10,119 nucleotides of DNA from Flammeovirgaceae bacterium (GTDB lineage Bacteria; Bacteroidota; Bacteroidia; Cytophagales; Cyclobacteriaceae), in assembly GCA_003229495.1 (NCBI GenBank), contig QIEB01000260.1, positions 1-10,119 of the forward strand, written 5' to 3'. A program made the position numbers and the translations under genes. The notes under the pieces were generated by a model that saw only the letters and a list, made by a program, of their open reading frames with translations, made no database searches and was not told the origin of the DNA. Position 1 is the first letter of the stretch. Every line of letters begins with the position of its first letter. Positions 1 to 7,102 of the stretch are shown one piece after another.

Positions 1-1
1 C

Positions 2-163
2 GACAGGGCCTACAAATTCAAACTAACCAATGCTTACATTATGAGGGGTGCATCCTTTATCGCTTTGCGCAAAGTTTATGAGGCCTGCGCCGATTTTAGC
101 AAATCCTATGAACTGGGTGAAAAAAGAGCCCTGAACTACCTCAAGAAGTACTGCCGTCCTTAA
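2..163 (+). CDS. C-terminal fragment of a TPR-like protein
   Basis: The first 53 codons, open from the left edge in frame 2, end at TAA 161-163. The fragment reads like the last tetratricopeptide helix pair of a scaffold protein. It has small and aromatic residues at helix-packing positions (AYIMRGASFIALRKVYEAC, then DFSKSYELGEKRAL) and ends KKYCRP. Many Bacteroidota TPR proteins finish in a similar way, with a repeat of the type 'AC.D..KS.ELG...A...LKKYC'. TPR units mediate protein-protein contacts, and nothing here shows the partner or the cellular location. The start and most of the protein lie outside the window. The gene is convergent with the S41 peptidase gene. Assignment rests on one repeat only, so the family is likely but the function is unknown. 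Confidence 0.6.
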   Translation, partial: DRAYKFKLTNAYIMRGASFIALRKVYEACADFSKSYELGEKRALNYLKKYCRP

Positions 164-211
164 ACCCGTTGAAGACTCTTGCCACCAAGTCTAACCAATA
201 AATCGGGTTTA
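161..211. terminator. inverted repeat between convergent genes, possible terminator
   Basis: A perfect 8-bp inverted repeat, taaacccg at 161-168 and cgggttta at 204-211, encloses a smaller imperfect stem (agact 173-177 with agtct 188-192). It fills the gap between the TPR-like gene stop and the peptidase stop on the other strand, where a bidirectional terminator would be expected. The spacer between the 8-bp arms is 35 bp and no clean T-tract follows on either strand, so the function is uncertain. Confidence 0.25.
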
Positions 212-216
212 AAATC

Positions 217-1854
217 TTATTTACTAGGATTATATGCTGCCAAAGATTCTGCTTCATCGAACAGATTCAAAGCGGCCTGAAGGACCTCATTTTGTTGATT
301 GAATATCGGATAAAAGCCTTTACTGTCCCAGACAAGTTTCGCAATTTCCGCCTTCATATATATTTTGAGGAGGTCTTTACTGTTTTCAAGCCCATCTTGA
401 TCGAAATCAATCCCGTTGCCCTTTGCCATTCTGGCAAATTCCTGAAGCATCTCATCACTTACCTCAAAATTATCGAAGTAGTCCTGATAATCCATTTTCT
501 TCAGTTTACTCTTATTCTTTTGATAGTACGACAGAGGATACTCTCGGTAAACTGAGTTGTATAGGATCTTACGTAGATATACAGAGTTCATGGAAGTATC
601 TATTGGCACAAAGTGATCGGGTATGATCCCACCACCACCATATACTATGCGGCCTTTGGAAGTTGTATAGGCCAGGGAATCATTGAACTTGATGCTGTCT
701 TGGTGAAAGAGCTCACCATTGGTAGTCCTGGTGAGATAGTCTTCATAATATTCCAAAGATTTCCCCTCGTAGGGTCTTTGAATTGACCGTCCACTGGGTA
801 TATAGTATCTGGAAATTGTCAACCGTAATTCTGAGCCATCGCTTAAAGGAATTTGGTTTTGTACCAGGCCTTTTCCGAATGATCTGCGACCCACAATTAG
901 ACCCCTGTCATTGTCTTGTATAGCCCCTGAAACGATCTCAGAAGCTGAAGCACTGCCTTCATTTATCAACACAATAAGTGTACCTTCTTCAAAAATACCA
1001 TTTGTCCTGGCCCTAGCCTCCGAGTCATATCGATCTTGTTTGCCATCCGTATAGACGATCATTTTGTTTCCAGAAATAAATTCATCGGCCATTTTAATGG
1101 CCCGGTCCATGTAACCACCGGGGTTATTTTGCAAGTCCAGAATCAATTTTTTCATCCCTTGATCCTGCAGTTCAACTAGCGCTGAATGGAATTCATCATA
1201 AGTGGTAGCGGCGAACCGGGATACTTTGATGTAGCCAATTTCATCCTGGATCATATAACTGGCAGGAACAGAATGTTGGGGGATCTTATCCCGAATAATA
1301 TTGAAATGCAGTACTTCTGTTTCGGACCTACGCTTAATACCGACCTCTACCTCGGTGCCCTTAGGGCCTCTTAATAAATCGAAAACGTCTCGATTGGTAA
1401 TCCCAACACCTGCAACGCCTTCTCCATCCACTTGCAATATTTTATCACCCGAGAGTAACCCTACAGCTTCAGAAGGACCTCCTTCCAATGGAGATATCAC
1501 ATAAATAGTGTCCTTGATAATATTGAACTCGATTCCTATGCCATCGAATTCTCCTTCTAACTGGGAGTTGGTAAGCTCACGATCTTTGGCAGGTATATAA
1601 ACTGAATGGGGATCCAATTTCTCCAACATTTCGTTGATGGCTTCCCCAACTAGTTTCTCTGCATCAACTTCGTCTACATAATCCCGCTCTACATAAGTTA
1701 GTATTTCTTTAAATTTTACCAGGCTGCTGATAAAGTTGCTCTTTCCTGAACTGGGATCAGACAAGGTGGCCCCTGTCAGTATCCCAACCGCTAAGGTAAT
1801 GGCCAGCAGGATAGGCAATACGATGTAATATTTCTTGTTTCTTGTCTCGTTCAC
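217..1854 (-). CDS. S41 family carboxyl-terminal processing peptidase (CtpA/Prc type)
   Basis: A serine endopeptidase of the C-terminal processing family, which trims or degrades envelope proteins from their C-termini. The order is a basic N-terminus with one hydrophobic segment (about residues 9-30, signal anchor or signal peptide), a helical region, a PDZ domain (about 104-180, with GGPSEAVGLLSGD), then the S41 core. The catalytic residues are visible: S303 in GSASASEI, K328 in SFGKG (25 residues later, the same spacing as S452/K477 of E. coli Prc) and Q332. A helical tail of about 130 residues follows, as in other Bacteroidota members. The protein is 545 aa. The start is GTG at 1852-1854. 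An in-frame stop five codons upstream (1867-1869) rules out any earlier start, and GAGGG lies about 10 nt upstream. The gene is divergent from the hemerythrin operon. The substrate cannot be read from sequence. Confidence 0.93.
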   Translation of the reverse strand: MNETRNKKYYIVLPILLAITLAVGILTGATLSDPSSGKSNFISSLVKFKEILTYVERDYVDEVDAEKLVGEAINEMLEKLDPHSVYIPAKDRELTNSQLEGEFDGIGIEFNIIKDTIYVISPLEGGPSEAVGLLSGDKILQVDGEGVAGVGITNRDVFDLLRGPKGTEVEVGIKRRSETEVLHFNIIRDKIPQHSVPASYMIQDEIGYIKVSRFAATTYDEFHSALVELQDQGMKKLILDLQNNPGGYMDRAIKMADEFISGNKMIVYTDGKQDRYDSEARARTNGIFEEGTLIVLINEGSASASEIVSGAIQDNDRGLIVGRRSFGKGLVQNQIPLSDGSELRLTISRYYIPSGRSIQRPYEGKSLEYYEDYLTRTTNGELFHQDSIKFNDSLAYTTSKGRIVYGGGGIIPDHFVPIDTSMNSVYLRKILYNSVYREYPLSYYQKNKSKLKKMDYQDYFDNFEVSDEMLQEFARMAKGNGIDFDQDGLENSKDLLKIYMKAEIAKLVWDSKGFYPIFNQQNEVLQAALNLFDEAESLAAYNPSK

Positions 1855-1993
1855 GATATAAATCCCTCAATATTTCCTTAAAAGTAGGGTATTTGAGTGG
1901 TTCATAAAATTCAAACTTGGAATTAATATTACATTTATTGGATTTCAACCACCTCAATGCTAATCCCGGACCCTACTACTACTTAATTATACG

Positions 1994-2020
1994 AATTTGG
2001 AGCAATTTACGTTCCAAATT
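1994..2020. promoter_or_regulatory. 27-bp dyad, candidate operator or hairpin
   Basis: The arms aatttgga (1994-2001) and tccaaatt (2013-2020) are perfect inverted repeats of 8 bp. The pairing extends to 10 positions if a G-T wobble at 2002/2012 and the pair 2003/2011 are counted, leaving a 7-nt centre. The site lies about 65 bp upstream of the candidate -7 element of the hemerythrin operon, in the divergent region, which suits a transcription-factor site. No T-run follows, so a terminator is less likely. It does not match the CRP/FNR consensus TTGAT-N4-ATCAA. Confidence 0.35.
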
Positions 2021-2082
2021 TGATAAATTCCGACCAGTTAAATTTCATTCTATCAGAAAGAAGGAATTCTTTTGCTTTTCTT

Positions 2083-2090
2083 TATATTTG
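2083..2090 (+). promoter_or_regulatory. candidate Bacteroidota -7 promoter element
   Basis: TATATTTG fits the TAnnTTTG -7 consensus of the Bacteroidota primary sigma factor. Transcription would start near 2096-2098 and leave a leader of about 15 nt before the TTG start at 2112. A TTTG at 2071-2074 is too close (8 nt) to act as the -33 element, and no other TTG stands at the usual 17-23 nt distance, so only half of the promoter is supported. Confidence 0.4.
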
Positions 2091-2111
2091 TATTAATAGC
2101 AGCTGAGAAAC

Positions 2112-2858
2112 TTGGATCTGAATCAAATAAAAATATCAGAGTTAGTAGGGGAGAACTATGTGTATGCATCTGTGTTGCATCACTTTGGCATTCAATTCTA
2201 TGATTATTCAGAGCAAACTTTGCATCAGGTTTGTCAGGAGAAGGGTATATGCATGGATGCTTTGATCAATGGCCTGGAATCTGCAATTGAAACGGATGAA
2301 TCTGAGGAAGTAGCGCTGATAGGGTATCCGGTTGATTTGGTAATTGAATACTTAAAACACACCCATTATCTATTTGTTAAGTGGACGTTACCTTATATAG
2401 CGTCACTGGTAACTGATCTTCCTAAGATTCCGGGGAAATTTGAAGGTGTAGTAAAGGATTTGAAATTCGTCTTCCCTTTGTTTGTGGAAGATTTGATCCA
2501 TCACATTCATGAAGAAGAGGACAATTTGTTCAATTATGTGATGCTTTTGAAGAATGTAAAATCTGACTACAACCCAACTAAGGTATATTACGAAATGGAG
2601 AAATACTCCATTCAGCAGCATGCCATAAATCACAATATCCATGGCGATGAGATGAAGGGCATTCGAAATATTACCAGTGATTATTCATTTGATACAAAAA
2701 CCCCTCTTCATATAAAGGTTGTATATGCAGAGTTGGAGTCCTTTGAGATGAGCTTGATTACTCATGCACGTATTGAGGATGAGATCCTATTTCCGAAGGC
2801 CCTGATGTTGGAGCGAGAGGTTAAAATCCTCTTGCAGCAAAAGGTGAAGTCCAACTAA
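2112..2858 (+). CDS. hemerythrin-type di-iron protein with degenerate ScdA/DUF542-like N-terminus
   Basis: 248 aa. Residues about 5-58 resemble the N-terminal ScdA (DUF542) domain of RIC/YtfE iron-sulfur repair proteins, but the usual CC after 'yGidf' is replaced (FGIQFYDYSEQTL). Residues about 75-235 form a hemerythrin-like helical domain. Candidate metal ligands are H83/H85, H131 with E135 (HIHEEEDNLF), H177 (HNIHGDEM) and H218 with E222 (HARIEDEILFP). The last two pairs align well with H129/E133 and H204/E208 of YtfE. No histidine occurs between 86 and 129, where YtfE has H105. The family binds a di-iron centre and is tied to O2, NO or iron-sulfur damage responses, but the role here is inference. 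The start is TTG, because an in-frame stop lies at 2097-2099, the domain begins at once, and the next ATG is at codon 48. The stop is 2 nt before ruvX. Confidence 0.8.
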   Translation: MDLNQIKISELVGENYVYASVLHHFGIQFYDYSEQTLHQVCQEKGICMDALINGLESAIETDESEEVALIGYPVDLVIEYLKHTHYLFVKWTLPYIASLVTDLPKIPGKFEGVVKDLKFVFPLFVEDLIHHIHEEEDNLFNYVMLLKNVKSDYNPTKVYYEMEKYSIQQHAINHNIHGDEMKGIRNITSDYSFDTKTPLHIKVVYAELESFEMSLITHARIEDEILFPKALMLEREVKILLQQKVKSN

Positions 2859-2860
2859 AA

Positions 2861-3283
2861 ATGAGCAGATTAATGGCAATTGACTACGGAACCCGACGGG
2901 TTGGAATTGCTGTTACAGATCCTCTTCAAATTATTGCTTCTCCTGTCAAAACCATTGCGCCTAAAGACCTTCCTGGTTTTATCAAAGACTATACAGTCAC
3001 GGAAACCGTGGAACGAATTGTACTAGGATATCCCCTAAGGGAAGATGGGACACCCACAGATCTCACCGCAACGGTGGACAAACTACTAGACAAGTTAAGA
3101 ATCGATTTTCCTGCTATCAGTTTCTGTAAGCACGATGAGAGATACACCTCAATACTCGCCCGGAGGTCAATGATCCAAAGTGGTGCAAGAAAAAAATCCA
3201 GGAGGGAAAAATCAAATCTGGACCAAATCAGTGCTACTCTTATCTTGCAGTCATTTATGGAGGAACAAAAATGGGCTCAATGA
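2861..3283 (+). CDS. ruvX: RuvX/YqgF, putative pre-16S rRNA nuclease
   Basis: A 140-aa RNase H-fold protein of the YqgF family, first described as a Holliday junction resolvase homologue and shown in E. coli to act in 5' end maturation of 16S rRNA. The expected motifs are present: the N-terminal strand MAIDYGTRRVGIAVTD with D8, VLGYPLREDGT at about 54-64, DERYTS at 92-97 with E93, and the C-terminal DQISATLILQSF with D121. The three acidic residues D8, E93 and D121 are the likely metal-binding active site. Length is typical (about 135-150 aa). The ATG lies 2 nt after the hemerythrin stop, and its end overlaps def, so translation of the three is probably coupled. The cytoplasmic location and essential housekeeping role are known for the family. 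Confidence 0.95.
   Translation: MSRLMAIDYGTRRVGIAVTDPLQIIASPVKTIAPKDLPGFIKDYTVTETVERIVLGYPLREDGTPTDLTATVDKLLDKLRIDFPAISFCKHDERYTSILARRSMIQSGARKKSRREKSNLDQISATLILQSFMEEQKWAQ
3259..3263 (+). promoter_or_regulatory. strong Shine-Dalgarno GGAGG inside ruvX, upstream of def
   Basis: GGAGG ends 7 nt before the ATG at 3271, the ideal distance, and 16 nt before the alternative ATG at 3280. It is the clearest ribosome binding site in the window and argues for def starting at 3271, against the family pattern that begins at MIYPIVAYGD (3280). Confidence 0.5.
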
Positions 3284-3837
3284 TATATCCAATTGTGGCA
3301 TATGGAGATTCGATTCTTCGAAAGCAAGCCCGGGAGATCGAAAAAGATGAGATTGATTTAGTCAATTTGAGCAAAGATATGTTTGAAACCATGTATGCTG
3401 CTCGCGGTGTTGGTTTGGCTTGTCCACAGATCGGAATGTCACTAAAAATGTTTGTGGTAGATGGGGAGCCAATGGAGGAAGATATGGCAGATTTCAAAAG
3501 GACATTCGTAAATCCACAATTGTTGGATTCACAGGGTGAACCCTGGTCTTTTGAGGAAGGTTGTCTAAGTATTCCCGGTATTCGTGAAGAAGTTCTGAGA
3601 GAACCGGTTATTAGAATCCGCTATTTTGACGAAAAATGGGATCCGCATGAAGAAGAATTCACCGACCTGAGGGCTCGTATTGTACAACATGAATACGACC
3701 ACCTACAGGGAGTGCTGTTTACCGATCATCTTTCAAACTTTAAGAAAAAAATCCTTAAGGGGAAACTGGCTGGTATTAGTAAAGGGAAAGTAGAGGTTGA
3801 TTATAATATGCGGTTTCCAGTGAAAAGCCGTAGTTGA
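3271..3837 (+). CDS. def: peptide deformylase
   Basis: Removes the formyl group from the N-terminal methionine of new proteins as they leave the ribosome. All three family motifs are present: GVGLACPQ at 46-53 (motif 1, with Cys at the second usual Ala), EGCLS at 96-100 (motif 2) and HEYDH at 140-144 (motif 3). Metal ligands are C98, H140 and H144, and the catalytic acid/base is E141. At 188 aa the length is typical of Bacteroidota deformylases. Two starts are possible. ATG 3271 has GGAGG 7 nt upstream and overlaps ruvX by 13 nt. ATG 3280 forms an ATGA overlap with the ruvX stop and gives the family-typical N-terminus MIYPIVAYGD (185 aa). I list the first because of the ribosome site, but both remain open. 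The next gene follows after 15 nt. Confidence 0.96.
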   Translation: MGSMIYPIVAYGDSILRKQAREIEKDEIDLVNLSKDMFETMYAARGVGLACPQIGMSLKMFVVDGEPMEEDMADFKRTFVNPQLLDSQGEPWSFEEGCLSIPGIREEVLREPVIRIRYFDEKWDPHEEEFTDLRARIVQHEYDHLQGVLFTDHLSNFKKKILKGKLAGISKGKVEVDYNMRFPVKSRS

Positions 3838-3852
3838 TATACAATTTCTCGA

Positions 3853-5010
3853 ATGATACCATCTCCTCATATAGTAGAAAGTAAACTACCCAATGTAGGT
3901 ACTACAATTTTTACTGTGATGTCAGCCATGGCCGCTGAACATAACGCCATCAATTTATCTCAGGGTTATCCGGATTTTCCTGTTAGTGCACAGTTGATTG
4001 ATCTGGTCAGGCACTATATGATGACTGACCATAATCAATATGCACCAATGCCTGGGGTGGCGGTTCTTCGTCAACAAATCGCCAATAAATTAAATGATAA
4101 CCTGGAATTTAATTTCGATGCTGACCGGGAGATCACCGTTACCGCTGGCGCCACAGAGGGTTTATTTGCCACCATTACCGCATTGGTGCAAAAAGGAGAT
4201 GAGGTGATTATTTTTGACCCTGCCTATGATGCCTATGCTCCGGCAGTTCAACTTTCTGGAGGTACCCCAGTCCACTTGGAATTGCAGCTGCCGCACTTCA
4301 CCATTAACTGGGGGCAATTAGAAGCTGTAATTTCCCATCGAACCAAGGTGATAGTAATAAATAACCCCAATAATCCTGCAGGCAGCATATTATCAGTTGA
4401 AGACTTCCAGCGATTGTCTGATTTGGTGGTTCGACATGACCTGATGTTGATTAGTGACGAAGTATATGAACACATGGTTTATCATCCGCAAGGCCATCAA
4501 AGTATATTGAAATTCCCAGAGTTACGAGCCAGGGGAGTGGCTATATACTCATTCGGAAAGACATTCCATGCTACCGGGTGGAAAGTTGGTTATTGCGTGG
4601 CCCCTGAGGCTTTGACTAAGGAGTTGCGGAGGGTACATCAGTTCCTGACTTTTAGTGTGAATACTCCAATACAGATGGCACTTGCAGATTTTCTCAGGGA
4701 TCCGGAACACTACCAGTCACTTAGCGCATTATTCCAGAAGAAGCGAGATCTATTTTTAGAACTAATGAAAAAATCAAGGTTTGAACCACTGCCTTGCAAG
4801 GGCACTTATTTTCAGCTGATGAAATACCATGCGATCAGCGACCTGCCAGATACAGAAATGGCCAGCTGGATGACCAAGGAGCACGGCGTGGCCTCTATTC
4901 CAACATCAGTATTTTATAACAGGAAAACGGATCAGAAAATACTCAGATTTTGTTTTGCTAAGAAACCCGAAACCCTCACCCAAGCCGCCGAGAAACTATG
5001 CAAGATCTAA
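3853..5010 (+). CDS. ybdL: methionine/glutamine-type PLP aminotransferase (YbdL family)
   Basis: A 385-aa class I/II aminotransferase of fold type I. It resembles E. coli YbdL along its length, including KLPNVGTTIFTVMSA near the start, INLSQGYPDFP (33-43), NQYAPMPGV (61-69) and TVTAGATEGL (95-104). The cofactor site is complete: Y125 in DPAYDAYAP, N174 in NNPNNPAG, D202 in SDEVYEH, the Schiff-base lysine K236 in SFGKTFHATGWK, and the carboxylate-binding R365 near the C-terminus. YbdL and kynurenine/glutamine transaminase relatives favour methionine, glutamine and aromatic amino acids. The downstream omega-amidase gene overlaps by 13 bp, which supports use of glutamine as amino donor, for example to convert 4-methylthio-2-oxobutyrate to methionine. 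The exact substrate is inferred from family and context. The start ATG at 3853 has no good ribosome site. Confidence 0.92.
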   Translation: MIPSPHIVESKLPNVGTTIFTVMSAMAAEHNAINLSQGYPDFPVSAQLIDLVRHYMMTDHNQYAPMPGVAVLRQQIANKLNDNLEFNFDADREITVTAGATEGLFATITALVQKGDEVIIFDPAYDAYAPAVQLSGGTPVHLELQLPHFTINWGQLEAVISHRTKVIVINNPNNPAGSILSVEDFQRLSDLVVRHDLMLISDEVYEHMVYHPQGHQSILKFPELRARGVAIYSFGKTFHATGWKVGYCVAPEALTKELRRVHQFLTFSVNTPIQMALADFLRDPEHYQSLSALFQKKRDLFLELMKKSRFEPLPCKGTYFQLMKYHAISDLPDTEMASWMTKEHGVASIPTSVFYNRKTDQKILRFCFAKKPETLTQAAEKLCKI

Positions 5011-5786
5011 ATGTAACATTGTTTCAAAGCGACCTGCATTGGCATCAACCCGAGGCTAATATGGCAATGTTTGAAGAACAAATATGGTCACTCGAGAAAG
5101 CCACAGATTTAATCATTTTACCAGAAATGTTTACTACTGGCTTTACTATGGAGGCCGCTGCATTTGCGGAACCAATGGGTACCCGGACATTCAGATGGTT
5201 GCAAAAACAAGCTGAGCAAACCAAGGCCGCAATTACAGGTAGTTATATTGTGAAGGAAAATGGCAAGTATTTTAATCGATTGCTTTGGGTGACCCCTGAT
5301 GGCAATTATGCTACCTACAACAAACGACATTTGTTTCGGCTGGGCAAAGAGCACCTTTCCTATCAACAGGGAACTGAAAGGTTGATCGTATCATGGAAGG
5401 GTTGGAATATATGTCCCCAAATTTGTTACGATCTCAGGTTTCCTGTCTGGAGTCGAAATACATTAACTGACGGATCCCTCGAGTTTGACTTGTTGATCTT
5501 TATTGCTAATTGGCCTACACCCCGTATTTCAGCCTGGGATATTTTGTTACGAGCCCGGGCCATAGAAAATTCCTGTTATACCATTGGAGTGAATCGGATT
5601 GGTAAAGACCCAAACGGGCATTTATATAGCGGACACAGTGCGGTAATAGATCCCAAAGGGAAGGTGATGTGCTATGAAGAAGGAAAAGAAGCCCTACAAA
5701 TCACCTTGGTACGGTCGGAAATGGATCAATTCAGGGATAAATTCCCTGTGCATCTGGATGCTGACGATTTTAATATCCAGGTATAG
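4998..5786 (+). CDS. yafV: omega-amidase of the nitrilase superfamily (YafV/Nit2 type)
   Basis: A 262-aa carbon-nitrogen hydrolase very close in pattern to E. coli YafV. The catalytic triad is intact: E43 in LPEMFTTGFTMEA, K109 in YNKRHLFR and C143 in QICYDLRFPVWSRN. IANWPTPR (169-176) and RARAIEN (185-191) also fit this subgroup. Nit2/YafV enzymes hydrolyse the terminal amide of alpha-ketoglutaramate and alpha-ketosuccinamate, releasing ammonia and 2-oxoglutarate or oxaloacetate. The gene starts inside the last four codons of the aminotransferase gene, so the two are probably translated together. The pair matches the glutamine transaminase-omega-amidase pathway, where the amidase makes transamination irreversible. 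A deaminated-glutathione amidase (Nit1) role is a weaker alternative. The protein is expected to be cytoplasmic, as no signal peptide is seen. Confidence 0.93.
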   Translation: MQDLNVTLFQSDLHWHQPEANMAMFEEQIWSLEKATDLIILPEMFTTGFTMEAAAFAEPMGTRTFRWLQKQAEQTKAAITGSYIVKENGKYFNRLLWVTPDGNYATYNKRHLFRLGKEHLSYQQGTERLIVSWKGWNICPQICYDLRFPVWSRNTLTDGSLEFDLLIFIANWPTPRISAWDILLRARAIENSCYTIGVNRIGKDPNGHLYSGHSAVIDPKGKVMCYEEGKEALQITLVRSEMDQFRDKFPVHLDADDFNIQV

Positions 5787-5815
5787 CGTGCCGCATTCAC
5801 TTATTACATTCGACC

Positions 5816-7102
5816 ATGATCGAATCAGTTGATCAATTATATTCTATATTTTTAGAATGTTCGGGAGTATCTACCGATTCCCGAAGAATTGACGCTAATT
5901 GTCTTTTTTTGGCCCTGAGGGGACCAAATTTTAACGCAAATGAATTTGCTCGAAGTGCTATCGAGCATGGTGCGCGATATGCTCTGGTGGATCAGGAGCA
6001 ATACGTAGACGATCCCCGCATATTACAAGTTAAGGATGGGTTAATGGTATTACAGGAACTGGCTGGATATCACCGGGCTCAGCTGAAAATACCGGTAATT
6101 GGAATTACCGGCTCAAACGGGAAGACCACTACCAAAGAGTTAATACTTCAGGTACTTAGCACCACTTATAAAACCATGGCTACTCAAGGCAACCTAAATA
6201 ACCATATAGGAGTGCCATTGACAGTCTTATCCATCAAACACGACACTGAGATGGCCATTATAGAAATGGGAGCTAATCATATCGGCGAGATTGCCAGTTT
6301 GTGCCGGATCGCTCAACCCACGCACGGATTAATCACCAATATCGGCCAGGCGCATACTGAAGGGTTCGGAGGTTATGAAGGAGTAATTAGGGGGAAGAGC
6401 GAGTTGTATCAATATTTGATTATGAATGGAGGTCAGGTTTTTATCAATTCGCAGGATGAGGTTCTTAGCAGCATGGCCAAACGATTTGAACAGCCACTGT
6501 ATTACCCTGGCCAAGGGGATTTTTTACACATTACTTATGCCAGATCTGATCCCTATCTAAATTTTATTGGGGAGCGCAACTTTGAAATTGAGACCCGGTT
6601 AATTGGCGCTTACAACTTTAACAATGTGGCAGCTGCCTTGTGTGTAGCAAAATATTTTGAAGTGTCATCTAAATTAGCTGAAACGGCTGTGGCTGAGTAT
6701 GTGCCGACGAATAATAGGTCTCAGGTGATACAAAAAAAGACCAATACCATCATACTGGATGCATATAATGCCAATCCCAGTTCAATGACTGCTGCATTAA
6801 AGAATTTGCTTGCCATGAAGTCATCAGAAAGGACTGCAATACTTGGGGACATGATGGAATTGGGTATTGATTCAGTCGAGGCCCATAAAAGAATTGTAGC
6901 CCTGACCACAGATGGTTTGTCTCAGGTATTACTCTGCGGACCATATATGGGGGAGGCCAGTGAAATGAATCCAATTGCCAAACATTTCAATGATCGGGAT
7001 GGATTGATTAAGTTTTTGAAACAAAACCCAATTATAAACAGTACCATACTAATAAAGGCCTCCAGAAGTATGGGATTGGAAGAAGTGGTAGACTTTTTGT
7101 AG
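5816..7102 (+). CDS. murF: UDP-N-acetylmuramoyl-tripeptide--D-alanyl-D-alanine ligase
   Basis: MurF adds D-Ala-D-Ala to the UDP-MurNAc-tripeptide, the last cytoplasmic step in making the peptidoglycan pentapeptide precursor, using ATP. The 428-aa protein has the three Mur ligase domains: an N-terminal UDP-binding region with STDSRR (19-24), a central ATPase with the P-loop GITGSNGKTTTKE (96-108), then GNLNNHIGVPLT (125-136), EMGANHIGEI (150-159) and the lysine region GKSELYQYL (193-201, K194 the probable carbamylated lysine). The C-terminal domain carries LDAYNANPSSM (314-324), LGDMMELG (343-350) and KASRSMGLEEVV (414-425). Length is close to the usual 430-460. The ATG at 5816 lies 29 nt after the omega-amidase stop, and I take murF to be the last gene of the operon. 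No truncation or missing active-site residue is seen. Confidence 0.96.
   Translation: MIESVDQLYSIFLECSGVSTDSRRIDANCLFLALRGPNFNANEFARSAIEHGARYALVDQEQYVDDPRILQVKDGLMVLQELAGYHRAQLKIPVIGITGSNGKTTTKELILQVLSTTYKTMATQGNLNNHIGVPLTVLSIKHDTEMAIIEMGANHIGEIASLCRIAQPTHGLITNIGQAHTEGFGGYEGVIRGKSELYQYLIMNGGQVFINSQDEVLSSMAKRFEQPLYYPGQGDFLHITYARSDPYLNFIGERNFEIETRLIGAYNFNNVAAALCVAKYFEVSSKLAETAVAEYVPTNNRSQVIQKKTNTIILDAYNANPSSMTAALKNLLAMKSSERTAILGDMMELGIDSVEAHKRIVALTTDGLSQVLLCGPYMGEASEMNPIAKHFNDRDGLIKFLKQNPIINSTILIKASRSMGLEEVVDFL

Larger units (their letters stand above)
1855..2111. other. divergent intergenic region (S41 peptidase / hemerythrin operon)
   Basis: About 257 bp of AT-rich DNA without a convincing gene, lying between two divergent coding sequences, so it should hold promoters for both. 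On the + strand side there is a good -7 element at 2083-2090. A dyad at 1994-2020 lies near the middle. I could not find a convincing TAnnTTTG element on the - strand for the peptidase gene. A short open frame on the - strand (1757-1957) crosses this region, but it overlaps the peptidase start in another frame and resembles nothing. Confidence 0.6.

Noticed and set aside
370..408. EF-hand-like DFDQDG in the tail of the S41 peptidase (about residues 483-494)
   Set aside because: The position-8 hydrophobic residue and final Glu of an EF-hand loop are missing, and related Bacteroidota peptidases have a similar FDQ..F..SK segment without calcium-site acids, so the match is likely chance.
292..1504. 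Several + strand open frames of 60-90 codons opposite the S41 peptidase gene
   Set aside because: They are antisense to a well-supported gene with intact catalytic motifs and show no domain, signal peptide or start context of their own.
1757..1957. Open frame of 66 codons on the - strand across the start of the S41 peptidase gene
   Set aside because: It overlaps the signal-anchor coding region in another frame, has no recognisable domain, and about half lies in the promoter region.
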